The position numbers were made by a program, and so were the translations under genes. A stretch of 64,000 nucleotides of DNA from assembly GCA_009692585.1 (NCBI GenBank), contig SHYX01000017.1:1-64000 (forward strand), written 5' to 3'. This document shows, in pieces, positions 8,649 through 16,840 of the stretch (positions are counted from its first letter, which is position 1; each line of letters begins with the position of its first letter). The notes below the pieces were generated by a model. That model was not told the DNA's origin. It saw nothing but the letters and a program-made list of their open reading frames with translations, and made no database searches. The stretch comes from Myxococcales bacterium (GTDB taxonomy: Bacteria > Myxococcota > UBA796 > SXON01).

Positions 8649-10427
8649 ATGAGCTACGCCCCTTCTGAGACCTGGGACCTCGACGCCATCCTCCCCGGCG
8701 GCCCCGCTGGCGCCGCCTTCGAAGCGGAGTATGCCGCCCTCGAGGTGGCGCTCAAGGCCCTGGCCGCGTCGGCGGAAGCGTTTCCGAGCACCCCGGATCC
8801 GGCGCGCTTTGCCGGGCTGCTCCTGGACCTGGAGCGCATCTCGCCGCGGGTGGACACCCTCTACGCCTTCATCGGCTGCCACGCCTCGGCCGCCAGTCGC
8901 GACGAAAACGCCATCCGCGCCGAGGCCCGCATGGCCGCGCTCGGCGGGCTGTCCGCGCGCTCGTGGGTGACGCCGCGTGATCGCGTCGCACGGATGCCCC
9001 AGGCCGCCTTCGACGCGCTGTTGGCCGAGCCGAGCATCGCGCATATGCGCAACATGCTCCTGAGCGACCGCGCCCAGGGGCGGCTGCGATTGTCGGAGGC
9101 GGAGGAGTCCCTGCTGGCCGGGCTCTCCCAGGACGGCATCGGCGCGTGGGGACACTTCTACGACGTCGAGTCTGGCGCGCTTTCGGTGACGATCGACCGC
9201 GGGAACGGGCCCGAGGTGTTCTCGGCCGGCCAGGGCGAGCAGCTCATGTGGGACGCCGACCGGACGGTGCGCCAGGCGGCCTTCACCGGCGTGCGGGCCG
9301 GCTGGTCCACCGCGGCGCGCCGCTGCGCCACCGCGCTGACGCACATCACCGGTCAGCGGGTCACCCTCAACGATCGCCGCGGTATCGACGAGTTGGAAGA
9401 GCCGCTCGTGCAAAGCCGCATCGCGCGCTCCACACTCGACGCGATCCTGGCCGCCTGTCGCGAGGCCCAGCCGGCGATGAAACGGTACTTCCGGGCCAAG
9501 GCCGCGGCGTTGGGGCTCGAGAAGTTGGAGTGGCACGATCTGGCCGCCCCGCTGGGCGAGTCCGGCCCTGGCGTCAGCTACGCGGCCGCCCAGGAGGTGA
9601 TCGTACGAGAGTTCGGCGCCTTTGCGCCCGGCATGGCGGGCTTTGCGGAGCGCGCTCTCAAAAACAGATGGATCGAGGTTGAGGATCGGCCGGGCAAGCG
9701 CGCCGGGGGCTATTGCACCGAGGTTGCGTCGCGACACGAGACGCGGATATTCATGACCTGGTGTGCCAACGACAAGGCGCCCGCGACGCTCGCCCATGAG
9801 CTGGGCCACGCCTTCCACGCCGAGGTGCTCTTCGGCAATCCCGTTTCGCAACGTCGCCTGCCGATGACGCTGGCCGAGACGGCGTCCACGTTCGCGGAAG
9901 CGCTCGTCCGCGAGGCCACCCGCAACGCCGCGACAACGCCAGCCGCGCGCCTGCGCATGCTCGATGGCTCCCTCCAGGACGCCGCCAGCTTCTTGTGCAA
10001 CATCCCCGCTCGCTTCGAGCTGGAGCGCGAGCTGTACCGCCTCCGTCGCCAGGGGCCCCTCGAAGTCGACGCCCTCTCGGCCGCCACCGCGCGCATCTTC
10101 GGCGAATGGTATGGCGGCGAACTGGCCACCGTGGATGATCTATTCTGGGCGCGGAAGCTACACTTCTACATTCCGGGCCTGGCGTTCTACAACTACCCGT
10201 ACACCTTTGGCTACCTGTTCGCAGGGCTGGTTTACGAGGCGTTCCGCCCCCAGGGTCCCGCCGCCGAGGCGGCTTATCGCCGGCTCCTGGCGCGCACCGG
10301 CGACGACGACGCCGAGACCATCGCCCGCGAAGAGCTCGGCCTCGACCTGGGCGACGTCGCGACCTGGCGGCGCGCGGTGGCCGGCGTCTGGCGCGATGTG
10401 GACGCGTTCGAAGCGGAGTTGGGCTAG
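8649..10427 (+). CDS. pepF: M3-family oligoendopeptidase F
   Basis: A 592-residue zinc metallopeptidase of the M3 (PepF/thimet) family. The zinc motif HELGH lies at about residue 382 in TLAHELGHAFHAE, followed about 25 residues later by the third-ligand region (LAETASTFAEALV). The family degrades short cytoplasmic peptides. The N-terminal part is the usual helical PepF_N region beginning SETWDLDAILPGG. It begins one base after speA, so the two may form an operon, though no functional link to polyamine synthesis is evident. Its 3' end overlaps the convergent gene at 10424 by four bases. Confidence 0.93.
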   Translation: MSYAPSETWDLDAILPGGPAGAAFEAEYAALEVALKALAASAEAFPSTPDPARFAGLLLDLERISPRVDTLYAFIGCHASAASRDENAIRAEARMAALGGLSARSWVTPRDRVARMPQAAFDALLAEPSIAHMRNMLLSDRAQGRLRLSEAEESLLAGLSQDGIGAWGHFYDVESGALSVTIDRGNGPEVFSAGQGEQLMWDADRTVRQAAFTGVRAGWSTAARRCATALTHITGQRVTLNDRRGIDELEEPLVQSRIARSTLDAILAACREAQPAMKRYFRAKAAALGLEKLEWHDLAAPLGESGPGVSYAAAQEVIVREFGAFAPGMAGFAERALKNRWIEVEDRPGKRAGGYCTEVASRHETRIFMTWCANDKAPATLAHELGHAFHAEVLFGNPVSQRRLPMTLAETASTFAEALVREATRNAATTPAARLRMLDGSLQDAASFLCNIPARFELERELYRLRRQGPLEVDALSAATARIFGEWYGGELATVDDLFWARKLHFYIPGLAFYNYPYTFGYLFAGLVYEAFRPQGPAAEAAYRRLLARTGDDDAETIAREELGLDLGDVATWRRAVAGVWRDVDAFEAELG

Positions 10428-10771
10428 CGCCGCCGCGACGAGGTCGGCGGCACACCCGGCGCCAGCGGGTCGTCCGCGTTGTGAAACGGGGTGGGAAAGA
10501 CCCCGAGCTCGTAGGCCCACGGACCCACCCGGCTCAACGTGAACCTCCGCCACTGTCGACCCGTAGGATCCTTCCCGGACAGGACGAACGCGACGTCCGA
10601 GCTGGGCGGGCCGTCGGTCCAGGCTTCGACCACGTGATCGAGGTAGGGCCGCACCCGGTCCTCGGCGCGGATGCTGAAGCCCTTGCCGCCCTCGGAGGCC
10701 GCGGCGAGGCGGGGCTGCAGCTTGGCGAAGGTGATCCCTTTGATCAGGGCAGAACCGAGCGCTTCACTCAT
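10424..10771 (-). CDS. Hypothetical protein, 115 aa
   Basis: I do not recognise a family. The small soluble protein has a mixed composition with Trp-rich patches (VEAWTDGPP, QWRRFTLSRVGPWAYELGVFP) and a basic C-terminal tail SSRRR. There is no signal peptide or membrane segment. Its ATG overlaps the stop of the Rieske gene by four bases (ATGA), implying translational coupling as the last gene of a four-gene operon. Its 3' end overlaps pepF by four bases on the other strand. Confidence 0.7.
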   Translation of the reverse strand: MSEALGSALIKGITFAKLQPRLAAASEGGKGFSIRAEDRVRPYLDHVVEAWTDGPPSSDVAFVLSGKDPTGRQWRRFTLSRVGPWAYELGVFPTPFHNADDPLAPGVPPTSSRRR

Positions 10772-11295
10772 CGTCGTATGACCTCCATGCCGTCGTCGTG
10801 ATCGCCGCCGCGCGCATCGCTGCCGGGGGTCTTCTGGGGACCGAGCCAGACTAACCCCTCGTGCTCAACGACCTCGAAGGTGGCGCGAGGTCGTTCGGGA
10901 TCGGTGAGGCAGGCCCCGGTCGTGAAGTCGTATTGCCAGTTGTGGTAGGGGCACGCCACGCACGTTCCGTCGATGGCGCCCTCGCCGATGGGCCCGTCCT
11001 CGTGGGCGCAGGCGTTGTCCATTGCGTGCAGTCGGCCGTCGTGCCGGAAGACCGCCACCACCTTGCCAGCGTGGGCGAACATGCCCGCTTTGCCCACCTG
11101 GACGGCGCTGCTCGGACCCACCGAGCGGAACTCCGTGCCGACGATCGTCTGGGCGCCAGCGACCGTCGGTGTCGCAGACGGGGTTGCAGGCGCAACGATC
11201 CTCGTCGTTCCGACCTGGGGCGGCGGCGGCGGCGTCGGGCGCTCACCGAAGACGGCGGCCTTGACCCTGGCGCGCAGCGCGTCCCGCAGGCCCAT
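10768..11295 (-). CDS. Rieske [2Fe-2S] domain protein
   Basis: A 175-residue protein with a proline-rich N-terminal segment of about 45 residues and one Rieske domain from about residue 50 to 150. The cluster ligands are the pair C96-x-H98 in NACAHEDGPIG and C115-x-x-H118 in CPYHNWQYD, the arrangement of Rieske ferredoxins and small oxygenase-type domains. It could be an electron carrier. No oxygenase or reductase subunit lies next to it, so the partner is unknown. It starts directly after the stop of the 173-residue gene and overlaps the next gene by four bases. Confidence 0.9.
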   Translation of the reverse strand: MGLRDALRARVKAAVFGERPTPPPPPQVGTTRIVAPATPSATPTVAGAQTIVGTEFRSVGPSSAVQVGKAGMFAHAGKVVAVFRHDGRLHAMDNACAHEDGPIGEGAIDGTCVACPYHNWQYDFTTGACLTDPERPRATFEVVEHEGLVWLGPQKTPGSDARGGDHDDGMEVIRR

Positions 11296-11817
11296 CTACG
11301 CCAACCACTCCGCGGCCTTGGGCGGCTGCCAGGCAAGATTGCACGCTTCGGTCGCCGCCCAGAGCATCAGGAAGACCAGCGCCGCCTGCTCGGGGGGCAT
11401 CTCGACCTCTTCCTCCTTCTTGGTTTCCCGCTCGAAGAGCGCGTGCAGCGCTTCGTCGAGGATGTGCGGCTGGGCGCGCGCGTCGATGGCGCGGACCCGG
11501 TTGGGGAACCCCTCGTCCGCGGGCATCAACAGCGCCGCGTGCGCCGCGATCTTCTTGGTCGCGGCATCGATCTCCTTGCCGCCGATCCGCCCGATGCGCC
11601 CGCCTCCGCGCTCGAACAGGCGGATGATGACGGCCAGCAGGTACAGCGAAACCTCCCCGGACTGGCCGGGCATGTCGGGGATGTTGGCCTTGAAGAAGCG
11701 GGCGAGGCGGCCCTGATCTTCCAGCAGCCGACGGGCGACCGCCTGGAACGCAAGGCCCTCCGCCGCACATTCTTCGGACCAACGGTGGACGACATCACGC
11801 GGGAGTACAGGATTCAT
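11296..11817 (-). CDS. Hypothetical alpha-helical protein, 173 aa
   Basis: No family recognised. It is predominantly helical and charged, with no signal peptide; hydrophobic stretches such as GEVSLYLLAVIIRLFERGGG and EQAALVFLMLWAATEA look like buried helices. It sits between the nucleosidase-like gene (12-base gap upstream) and the Rieske gene (no gap downstream), so it is part of the same operon. A role tied to the Rieske protein is possible but not shown by the sequence. Confidence 0.7.
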   Translation of the reverse strand: MNPVLPRDVVHRWSEECAAEGLAFQAVARRLLEDQGRLARFFKANIPDMPGQSGEVSLYLLAVIIRLFERGGGRIGRIGGKEIDAATKKIAAHAALLMPADEGFPNRVRAIDARAQPHILDEALHALFERETKKEEEVEMPPEQAALVFLMLWAATEACNLAWQPPKAAEWLA

Positions 11818-11829
11818 GTCCCGGCGGGG

Positions 11830-12390
11830 CTAACGCACGAGCAGCCTGGCCGCGACCGTTCGCGCCGAGGCCTCGACGGCGTCGTGGTTTCGGAGCCATT
11901 CGGCGTGCGCATCCGGCCCGACCCGGTTCGCGATGCCGAGGATGGCCGCGAAGGGCACCCCGGCCGCGGCGCAGGCAAACGCCACCGCGTACGCCTCCAG
12001 GTGCTCGACCTCCCACTCGGCGCCGAAGCGCTCCGCGAGCGCGACGTCGGTGGTGATCGCGGCCACGGTGAGCACGCGGCTTCCGGTGAGCGCCGTGCGC
12101 GCCAGCAGGGCCGCGTCCGCGCTGAGCACGGCCGGCGCGCGGGGCTGGTACCCCAGTCCCAGCGCCACTGCCGTCGACGCGAGGCCCAGCGCTCCGCTCG
12201 CCACGACGATGCCCACCTTCGGACCCGACGGATACGCGCCCGCGGAGCCGACGAACACCATCGCCTCCGGACGTCGGGTCAGCAAAAAACGACCGGCCGC
12301 TGTCGCCGCGGCCAACAGTCCGATGCCCAACACGACGCCGGGAAGCTCGCCCAGTTCGTGGGTCGTGGCGCTGCAGAAAGACACCGACAT
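11830..12390 (-). CDS. Nucleoside phosphorylase/nucleosidase-like protein
   Basis: Start placed at the ATG at 12390 (MSVSFCSATTHELG), giving 186 residues; the longer frame upstream is not protein-like and runs into the divergent gene. The sequence has the signature layout of the PNP/MTA-SAH nucleosidase/futalosine hydrolase superfamily: a glycine-rich GSAGAYP loop, a central strand-rich region, and VEHLEAYAVAFACAAAGVPF, where the Glu matches the ribose-binding Glu of the usual MEG motif. The family cleaves N-glycosidic bonds of nucleosides such as methylthioadenosine or futalosine. Which substrate applies cannot be told, and the protein is shorter than most members. It is the first gene of the four-gene minus operon. 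Confidence 0.7.
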   Translation of the reverse strand: MSVSFCSATTHELGELPGVVLGIGLLAAATAAGRFLLTRRPEAMVFVGSAGAYPSGPKVGIVVASGALGLASTAVALGLGYQPRAPAVLSADAALLARTALTGSRVLTVAAITTDVALAERFGAEWEVEHLEAYAVAFACAAAGVPFAAILGIANRVGPDAHAEWLRNHDAVEASARTVAARLLVR

Positions 12391-12440
12391 CGGGGCGTCT
12401 AACGTTGTCGGCGTCCCCCGTTTCTGGTTAATCTCCACGC

Positions 12441-12923
12441 ATGACCGCCGGGGCCCCCGAGGCGCTGCTCGCGCTTCTCCATGCGTCCGGGCGCCCGTTC
12501 TCGATGGTGGACCACGCCGAGGCGCGATCCGCCGCGGAGGCCTCGGTCGCACGGGGTACACCGCTGTCGATGGGGGGGAAATCGGTGTTGATGCGGGTGG
12601 AGCGCGTGGGGGACGTGGTGGTCGTGGTGGGGAGCGACCGCAAGCTTGTCGGGCGGCTGCTCCGCCGGGCGCTGGGCGTGCAGCGGTACCGCTTCTCGAC
12701 GTCGGAGGAGCTACGCGCGCTGACCGGACTGGCGTACGGGGAGCTGCCGGCGTGGGCGGCGCCGCTGTTTCCGGCCACGTTGGTGGTGGGGGAGGACTTC
12801 GCGGCGCGGGAGGAGGTGATCTTTGCCGCGGCGAGCGCGACGCGTTCGATCCGGATGCGCGTCCCTGATTGGCTGGCGGCGGCCAGGCCCCGGGTGGTGG
12901 CGCCGTTCACCGAGCCGGCGTGA
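12441..12923 (+). CDS. YbaK/aminoacyl-tRNA deacylase domain protein
   Basis: The 160-residue product matches the YbaK/ProX editing-domain layout: an N-terminal helix with a VDHAEARSAAEA segment, GGKSVLMRV (position of the conserved Lys), then the C-terminal motif TGLAYGELPAWAAPL, where YbaK proteins have a G-x-x-P loop, and LVVGEDF. Family members hydrolyse mischarged aminoacyl-tRNAs such as Cys-tRNA-Pro in trans. The gene diverges from the nucleosidase-like gene across 50 bases. A stretch without an intact gene follows. Confidence 0.75.
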   Translation: MTAGAPEALLALLHASGRPFSMVDHAEARSAAEASVARGTPLSMGGKSVLMRVERVGDVVVVVGSDRKLVGRLLRRALGVQRYRFSTSEELRALTGLAYGELPAWAAPLFPATLVVGEDFAAREEVIFAAASATRSIRMRVPDWLAAARPRVVAPFTEPA

Positions 12924-13105
12924 GTCCCCGCCGCGTAGGCCGAGCTCGCGTCGCTCCGCGCGCAGCTCGCCGCAGCCCGCGTGTCGAGGCCGTCGGACGA
13001 GTAGCGCAAGGCGCAGGCCCGTCGGGGGGCGCCGCCCGCCCGCCCGGTTACCTTTCCGGCGTGGTCGCCACCCCCGCCCTGCTGTCCAGGAACAACCCAC
13101 CGAAG

Positions 13106-13251
13106 ATGGCCTGGTTCGACAGCTATGAGGAGTACCACCCCCACGGCACTACGGCGTGGCAAGCGCCTTCGCTCACGACGGTTAGGCTCAAACGCTACAA
13201 GAACACCGGCATGGAGCGTGACGAGGAGACCGGGCTCCAGCGGCACGGGAG
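13106..13251 (+). pseudogene. RHS repeat-associated core fragment
   Basis: This short stretch translates to SYEEYHPHGTTAW followed by [21 protein letters not shown]. That is the conserved joint just before the core of RHS/YD-repeat proteins (usually YEEYHPYGTT...[20 protein letters not shown]). No further RHS sequence is present on either side: the next expected residues (the ARYYAPWLGRW region) are missing after the HG. It is a relic of a much larger RHS gene. The flanking sequence 12924-13105 holds nothing I can recognise. Confidence 0.75.
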
Positions 13252-13631
13252 GCCGATCGGGCGGCCTCGACGGCCGATCGCGCTCCGAAGGAGGCGGTAG
13301 AGTTTCGTGGGATATAACTGGTGAAAAGTGACGGGATACGACAGCCCAGCACCGACTCGGCGTTCGTCAAGCCGAGGTGGTGAGCGAGGAAACGAATGTC
13401 ACCGGCGTCCTCGACGGTGCGAGCGGCCGAGACCTTCATCGCGAGGAGCGTGCGTGCATCCGCCGTGGCCACCCCGAGGTGGGAGAACGTGCGCCAAGCC
13501 TGAAAGGTCGCGCCCGTCGGCACGAAGCCCATCGCCGCATCGTTCAGTTCTGCCCGCTGATCCAACGCCGCCAAACGAGCGTTGACAGGCTGCAGGGCGG
13601 CTTCGATGGTCGCGGTGTCCAGCAGGGCCAT
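13188..13631 (-). pseudogene. Truncated nucleotidyltransferase-family (DUF6036-like) remnant
   Basis: From the ATG at 13631 the translation resembles the C-terminal half of DUF6036/AbiEii-like nucleotidyltransferases: [12 protein letters not shown], then [27 protein letters not shown] (family consensus LLAMK...R..DIEDIRFLL..LGL). The N-terminal nucleotide-binding half is absent. After about 13343 the frame continues into sequence unlike the family and across the antisense of the RHS fragment. It is therefore probably a decayed gene of a toxin-antitoxin or defence type. An expressed short protein cannot be excluded. Confidence 0.5.
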
Positions 13632-13710
13632 GACGAACCGCAGCACGAGTGGTGAGGGGCAGAGGGGTGGCATGGTTGGGCCTAGTGGAGATCGCGTTAG
13701 CAGCCCCGTC

Positions 13711-14658
13711 ATGGCACTCCCGAGCACCCCCGGCACCTGGTCCCTGATCACCTTCACCGCCGATGGCGCGGCGATCGCCGCCCTGGGTGAGCTGCACGCG
13801 CGCCACCCGACGTTTCGCTACGTCGCCATCGTGCCCACGGCGATGGACGCGCCGCCGGGCGTTGCCCTCCTGGTGGACGTCGGCGGGCGGTTGGCTACCG
13901 CGCTGGGCGTGCACACCACCTACAGCTACGTGGTCGACGGGCGCGGCACGATCAGCCATCAGTGGCACGGCGTTCCCGAGGCGGAGGCGGTGGCGGTCTA
14001 CGCCGAGCGGCCGGCGATGCCCAGCGGCGCGCCGCCGTGGCTGTTCCCGGTGCTCGCCGCGCTGGTGCTCATCGCCGGCATCGGGGCCTGGGCCGCCACG
14101 CGTACGCCCAACACGCCGGTACCGCCGGCGCTGATCACGCCCATCGCCGACGTGACGGTGTCCCCGCCGGCCGATGCCGTGGACGACGGCGAGGACGACG
14201 CTGGCGACGAAGAGGCCGCGCCCGCGGCCGCTGGGGGGGGCAAGCGCCGCGTCCGGGGGAACAAGGTCGGCGAGTGGGCCATCCGCCCTCCCAAGGCGGC
14301 TGCCGAGTCGGCGACCCTCGACGGGGACACATTGATCCTCAGCGCCTCCGCCGAGGCCACACGCTCGGCCTGCAAGGGCCCGATGGAGCTGACCGGACCG
14401 GTCACCGTCGAGGCCGAGTGGAAGCTGGACGGCATCTCGGGCGGCGTCGCCAAGCTCGTCGCGCGGCAGGCCGACGCCAACGGCAAGGTGATCCGCGGCC
14501 CCACGGGCCGGTCGATGGTCGCGCGCGGCAAGGGCACCGGTCAGTGGAAGGCAGTGACCGCGACGGTGACTCCCGCCGACGGGGCCGCGAAGTTGTTCGT
14601 CTGCCTGGAGCTCGACAAAGGCGCCGGTAGCGCCTCGATCAGGGGAGTGCGTCCGTGA
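13711..14658 (+). CDS. Single-pass membrane protein with thioredoxin-like N-terminal part
   Basis: Start taken at the ATG at 13711 ([15 protein letters not shown]), giving 315 residues. Residues about 1-105 resemble a redoxin/thioredoxin-fold core (strands, then [27 protein letters not shown]) but lack a CxxC pair. A single membrane helix follows ([20 protein letters not shown], about residues 111-130), then an acidic, alanine-rich linker and a C-terminal beta-rich region (about 190-315). The function is not recognised. The last 20 bases overlap the convergent aminotransferase gene. Confidence 0.7.
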   Translation: MALPSTPGTWSLITFTADGAAIAALGELHARHPTFRYVAIVPTAMDAPPGVALLVDVGGRLATALGVHTTYSYVVDGRGTISHQWHGVPEAEAVAVYAERPAMPSGAPPWLFPVLAALVLIAGIGAWAATRTPNTPVPPALITPIADVTVSPPADAVDDGEDDAGDEEAAPAAAGGGKRRVRGNKVGEWAIRPPKAAAESATLDGDTLILSASAEATRSACKGPMELTGPVTVEAEWKLDGISGGVAKLVARQADANGKVIRGPTGRSMVARGKGTGQWKAVTATVTPADGAAKLFVCLELDKGAGSASIRGVRP

Positions 14659-15949
14659 TCGAAAGGCCGGCGTCCAGGATGGCGAACGCGTCGTCGATCT
14701 GCGCTTCGGTGATGCACAAGGGCGGGTTGCACATCACGCCGTCCCAACGCACCAGCGTGACCAGGCCGTGCTCGATCAAGAACCGGTTGAGCTTCGCCAT
14801 GACCGGGTGGTTGTCAGGGTAGTGCGCGATGGGTTGGCCGGCCTTGTCTTGGAGTTCCAGGATGCCGAACAGGCCGAAACAACGTGAGCGGCGAACTGAA
14901 GGGTGCTTGACCCGCAGGCGCTCCATGTGAGCGCGCATGACCGGCTCCATCGTTGCCGCGTTGTCGACCATGCCCTCGCCGATGAGCACGTCGATCGCGG
15001 CCAGCGCGCACGCGAGCAGCGTGGGGTGGGCGTTGTAGGTGAGCCCGCCCCAGAAGACGTTGTCGCGGAAGTGCGCGGCGATGGGGTCGGACACCGCCAT
15101 CGCACCGAGTGGCAGATACGAGCTGGTGAGCCCCTTGGCCATGGTGAGGATGTCAGGAACGATCCCGCCATGCTCGAACGCGAAGAGTTTTCCCGTCCGA
15201 CCCCATCCACACATCACCTCGTCGCAGATGAGGAGGATACCGTACTTGTTCAGGAGCGCCCGCAAACCGGCGAGCCAACCCCGCGGCGGCATGAGGATGC
15301 CATTGGTGCCGGTGACGGTCTCGATGATCATCGCCGCGATGGTGCTGGGACCCTCGGCGCGGATCGTCTCCTCCAGGTAGGAAAGGTGGTTGCGGGTGAT
15401 CTCGTCCTCGTCGTCTCCGAAGGAGTAGTCGTAGGGCCAGGGGTCGAGGACGCGGACAAAGCCCGGCGCGCCCGGCTCGTTGTACCAGCGCCGATTGTCA
15501 CCCGTCGCCTGGAGCGTAAGGTTGGTACTGCCGTGGTAGCTGCGGTATCGCGACAGGATTTTTGTTCGGCCCGAATACAGACGTGCGGCGCGAATTGCAT
15601 TTTCGTTGGCTTCGGCCCCGCCCAGGGTGAAGAAGAAGGTGTTGAGGTTGCCCGGCACCAGCTCGGCCAGACGGCGGCCGATCCGGGCCCGGATCTCGGT
15701 GGCCGCCCCGGGGTAGGCGAAGGCGAGCGTCTGCATCTGCGCGGCCACCGCGGCGAGCACCTTGGGGTGCCCATGCCCGATGTTCACCGACATCAGGCCG
15801 CTGTTCCAGTCGATGTAGCGCTTGCCGTCGACGTCCCAGAGGTAGATGCCGTCGGCGCGGGCGATGGCCAACGGGTCGACCTTGCCGGTGGCCGACCAGG
15901 AGTAGAGCGTGGTTTCCAGGCAGGCGGACACGATTTCGTCGCGGGTCAT
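14639..15949 (-). CDS. Class III pyridoxal-phosphate aminotransferase
   Basis: Start at the ATG at 15949 (MTRDEIVSACLETTLYSW), giving 436 residues. Class III aminotransferase features are GSGL-type substrate region WNSGLMSVNIGHGHP, the glycine-rich loop LGGAEANENAIRAAR, ICDEVMCGWGRTG with the cofactor Asp, and the PLP lysine in TMAKGLTSSYLPLGA (about residue 270). The family includes omega-amino acid:pyruvate and beta-alanine:pyruvate aminotransferases; the exact amine donor cannot be read from the sequence. It is monocistronic. Its 3' end overlaps the convergent membrane protein gene by 20 bases. Confidence 0.9.
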   Translation of the reverse strand: MTRDEIVSACLETTLYSWSATGKVDPLAIARADGIYLWDVDGKRYIDWNSGLMSVNIGHGHPKVLAAVAAQMQTLAFAYPGAATEIRARIGRRLAELVPGNLNTFFFTLGGAEANENAIRAARLYSGRTKILSRYRSYHGSTNLTLQATGDNRRWYNEPGAPGFVRVLDPWPYDYSFGDDEDEITRNHLSYLEETIRAEGPSTIAAMIIETVTGTNGILMPPRGWLAGLRALLNKYGILLICDEVMCGWGRTGKLFAFEHGGIVPDILTMAKGLTSSYLPLGAMAVSDPIAAHFRDNVFWGGLTYNAHPTLLACALAAIDVLIGEGMVDNAATMEPVMRAHMERLRVKHPSVRRSRCFGLFGILELQDKAGQPIAHYPDNHPVMAKLNRFLIEHGLVTLVRWDGVMCNPPLCITEAQIDDAFAILDAGLSITDALP

Positions 15950-16010
15950 GGGAGCGGGCTTATCCCGCCGTGGCGCCAGCATAGTCCCCCGCCCTGCCGC
16001 TGCTTGCGCT

Positions 16011-16263
16011 CGCGTGGTCCTCGTTGCCGCGTACACCCACGCCATCTGGAACCTGTACGCCAGGCGGGCGGCGGTGTCCCGGCACTTTGTATGGGCGTAC
16101 TCCGCGATGGCGACCGTGTTGTGGGCGCCGGGCCTCCCGCGGCACCGGGCCGCTCCTGGCTTTCATCGGCGCGGCGGCGTTCCTGGGTGAACGACCGTCG
16201 CTGTTGGCGGCTGCCGGAGCGGTGCTTGTGGTACTGGGCGTCTTTCTGATGTCGGGGGGACGC
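16011..16263 (+). pseudogene. EamA-family (DMT) transporter with large internal deletion
   Basis: Two pieces of one transporter are visible in different frames. Frame 3 from about 16011 gives VAAYTHAIWNLYARRAAVSRHFVW, the typical first helix of EamA transporters. From about 16141 another frame gives LLAFIGAAAFLGERPSLLAAAG followed by a last helix ending FLMSGG, the usual end of the second EamA domain. About 200 codons between them are missing. The gene is therefore dead. From 16264 to 16353 I see nothing further. Confidence 0.75.
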
Positions 16264-16353
16264 ACCGACCGCAACGGATTACACGCTTGTGTCGCGACAA
16301 TCGCGCTGGTCGCCTCCTGCGCGTTTGTATGAAACCAGCCGCTACCCTGGGGC

Positions 16354-16782
16354 CTACCACACCCCCACGTTCAACCGGCTCCGCCACGGCTCAGCCGGAG
16401 CGAGCGCCGCCCCAACCTGGAGCAGCTCGACCGACTGCTCATCAGGGCTGCGCACAAACGCCATGCGCCCTTCGCGCGGCGGTCGCAGGATCGGGAAACC
16501 CTGTGCTTCCAACCTCGCGCAGGTGGCGTAAATGTCATCGACCGCGAGCGCGATGTGCCCGAAGTTGCGGCCGCCGCCGTAGGGTTCCGCCTGATCCCAG
16601 TTGTACGTGAGCTCCAGCTCCGGGCCGCCTTCCGCGTCGGCCGGGGCGCGCAGGAACACCAGGGTGAACCGGCCAGCTTCGTGAGCGGTTCGGCGCGTCT
16701 CGACCATGCGGAGACCTCCGCACCAGAAACGCAGGGCAGCGTCGAGATCGCGAACGCGGAGCATGGTGTGGAGGAAGCGCAT
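16354..16782 (-). CDS. gloA: Glyoxalase I-like VOC family protein
   Basis: A 142-residue protein matching lactoylglutathione lyase (GloA). The four metal ligands are visible: His5 in MRFLHTMLRV, Glu in ELELTYNWDQAEPY, His in FGHIALAVDDIY and Glu in SVELLQVG. The motif order and spacing are as in the bacterial nickel/zinc glyoxalase I that isomerises the glutathione hemithioacetal of methylglyoxal. A differing detail is PPREGRMAFVRSPDEQ in place of the usual DPDGY, so a related VOC activity is possible. It diverges from the repeat-protein gene across 58 bases. Confidence 0.82.
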   Translation of the reverse strand: MRFLHTMLRVRDLDAALRFWCGGLRMVETRRTAHEAGRFTLVFLRAPADAEGGPELELTYNWDQAEPYGGGRNFGHIALAVDDIYATCARLEAQGFPILRPPREGRMAFVRSPDEQSVELLQVGAALAPAEPWRSRLNVGVW

Positions 16783-16840
16783 CCGGGGTGCTTATCCGTG
16801 ATCGCGTCCGGTTAGCCTACGCCATTCCCCGAGCGCACCC

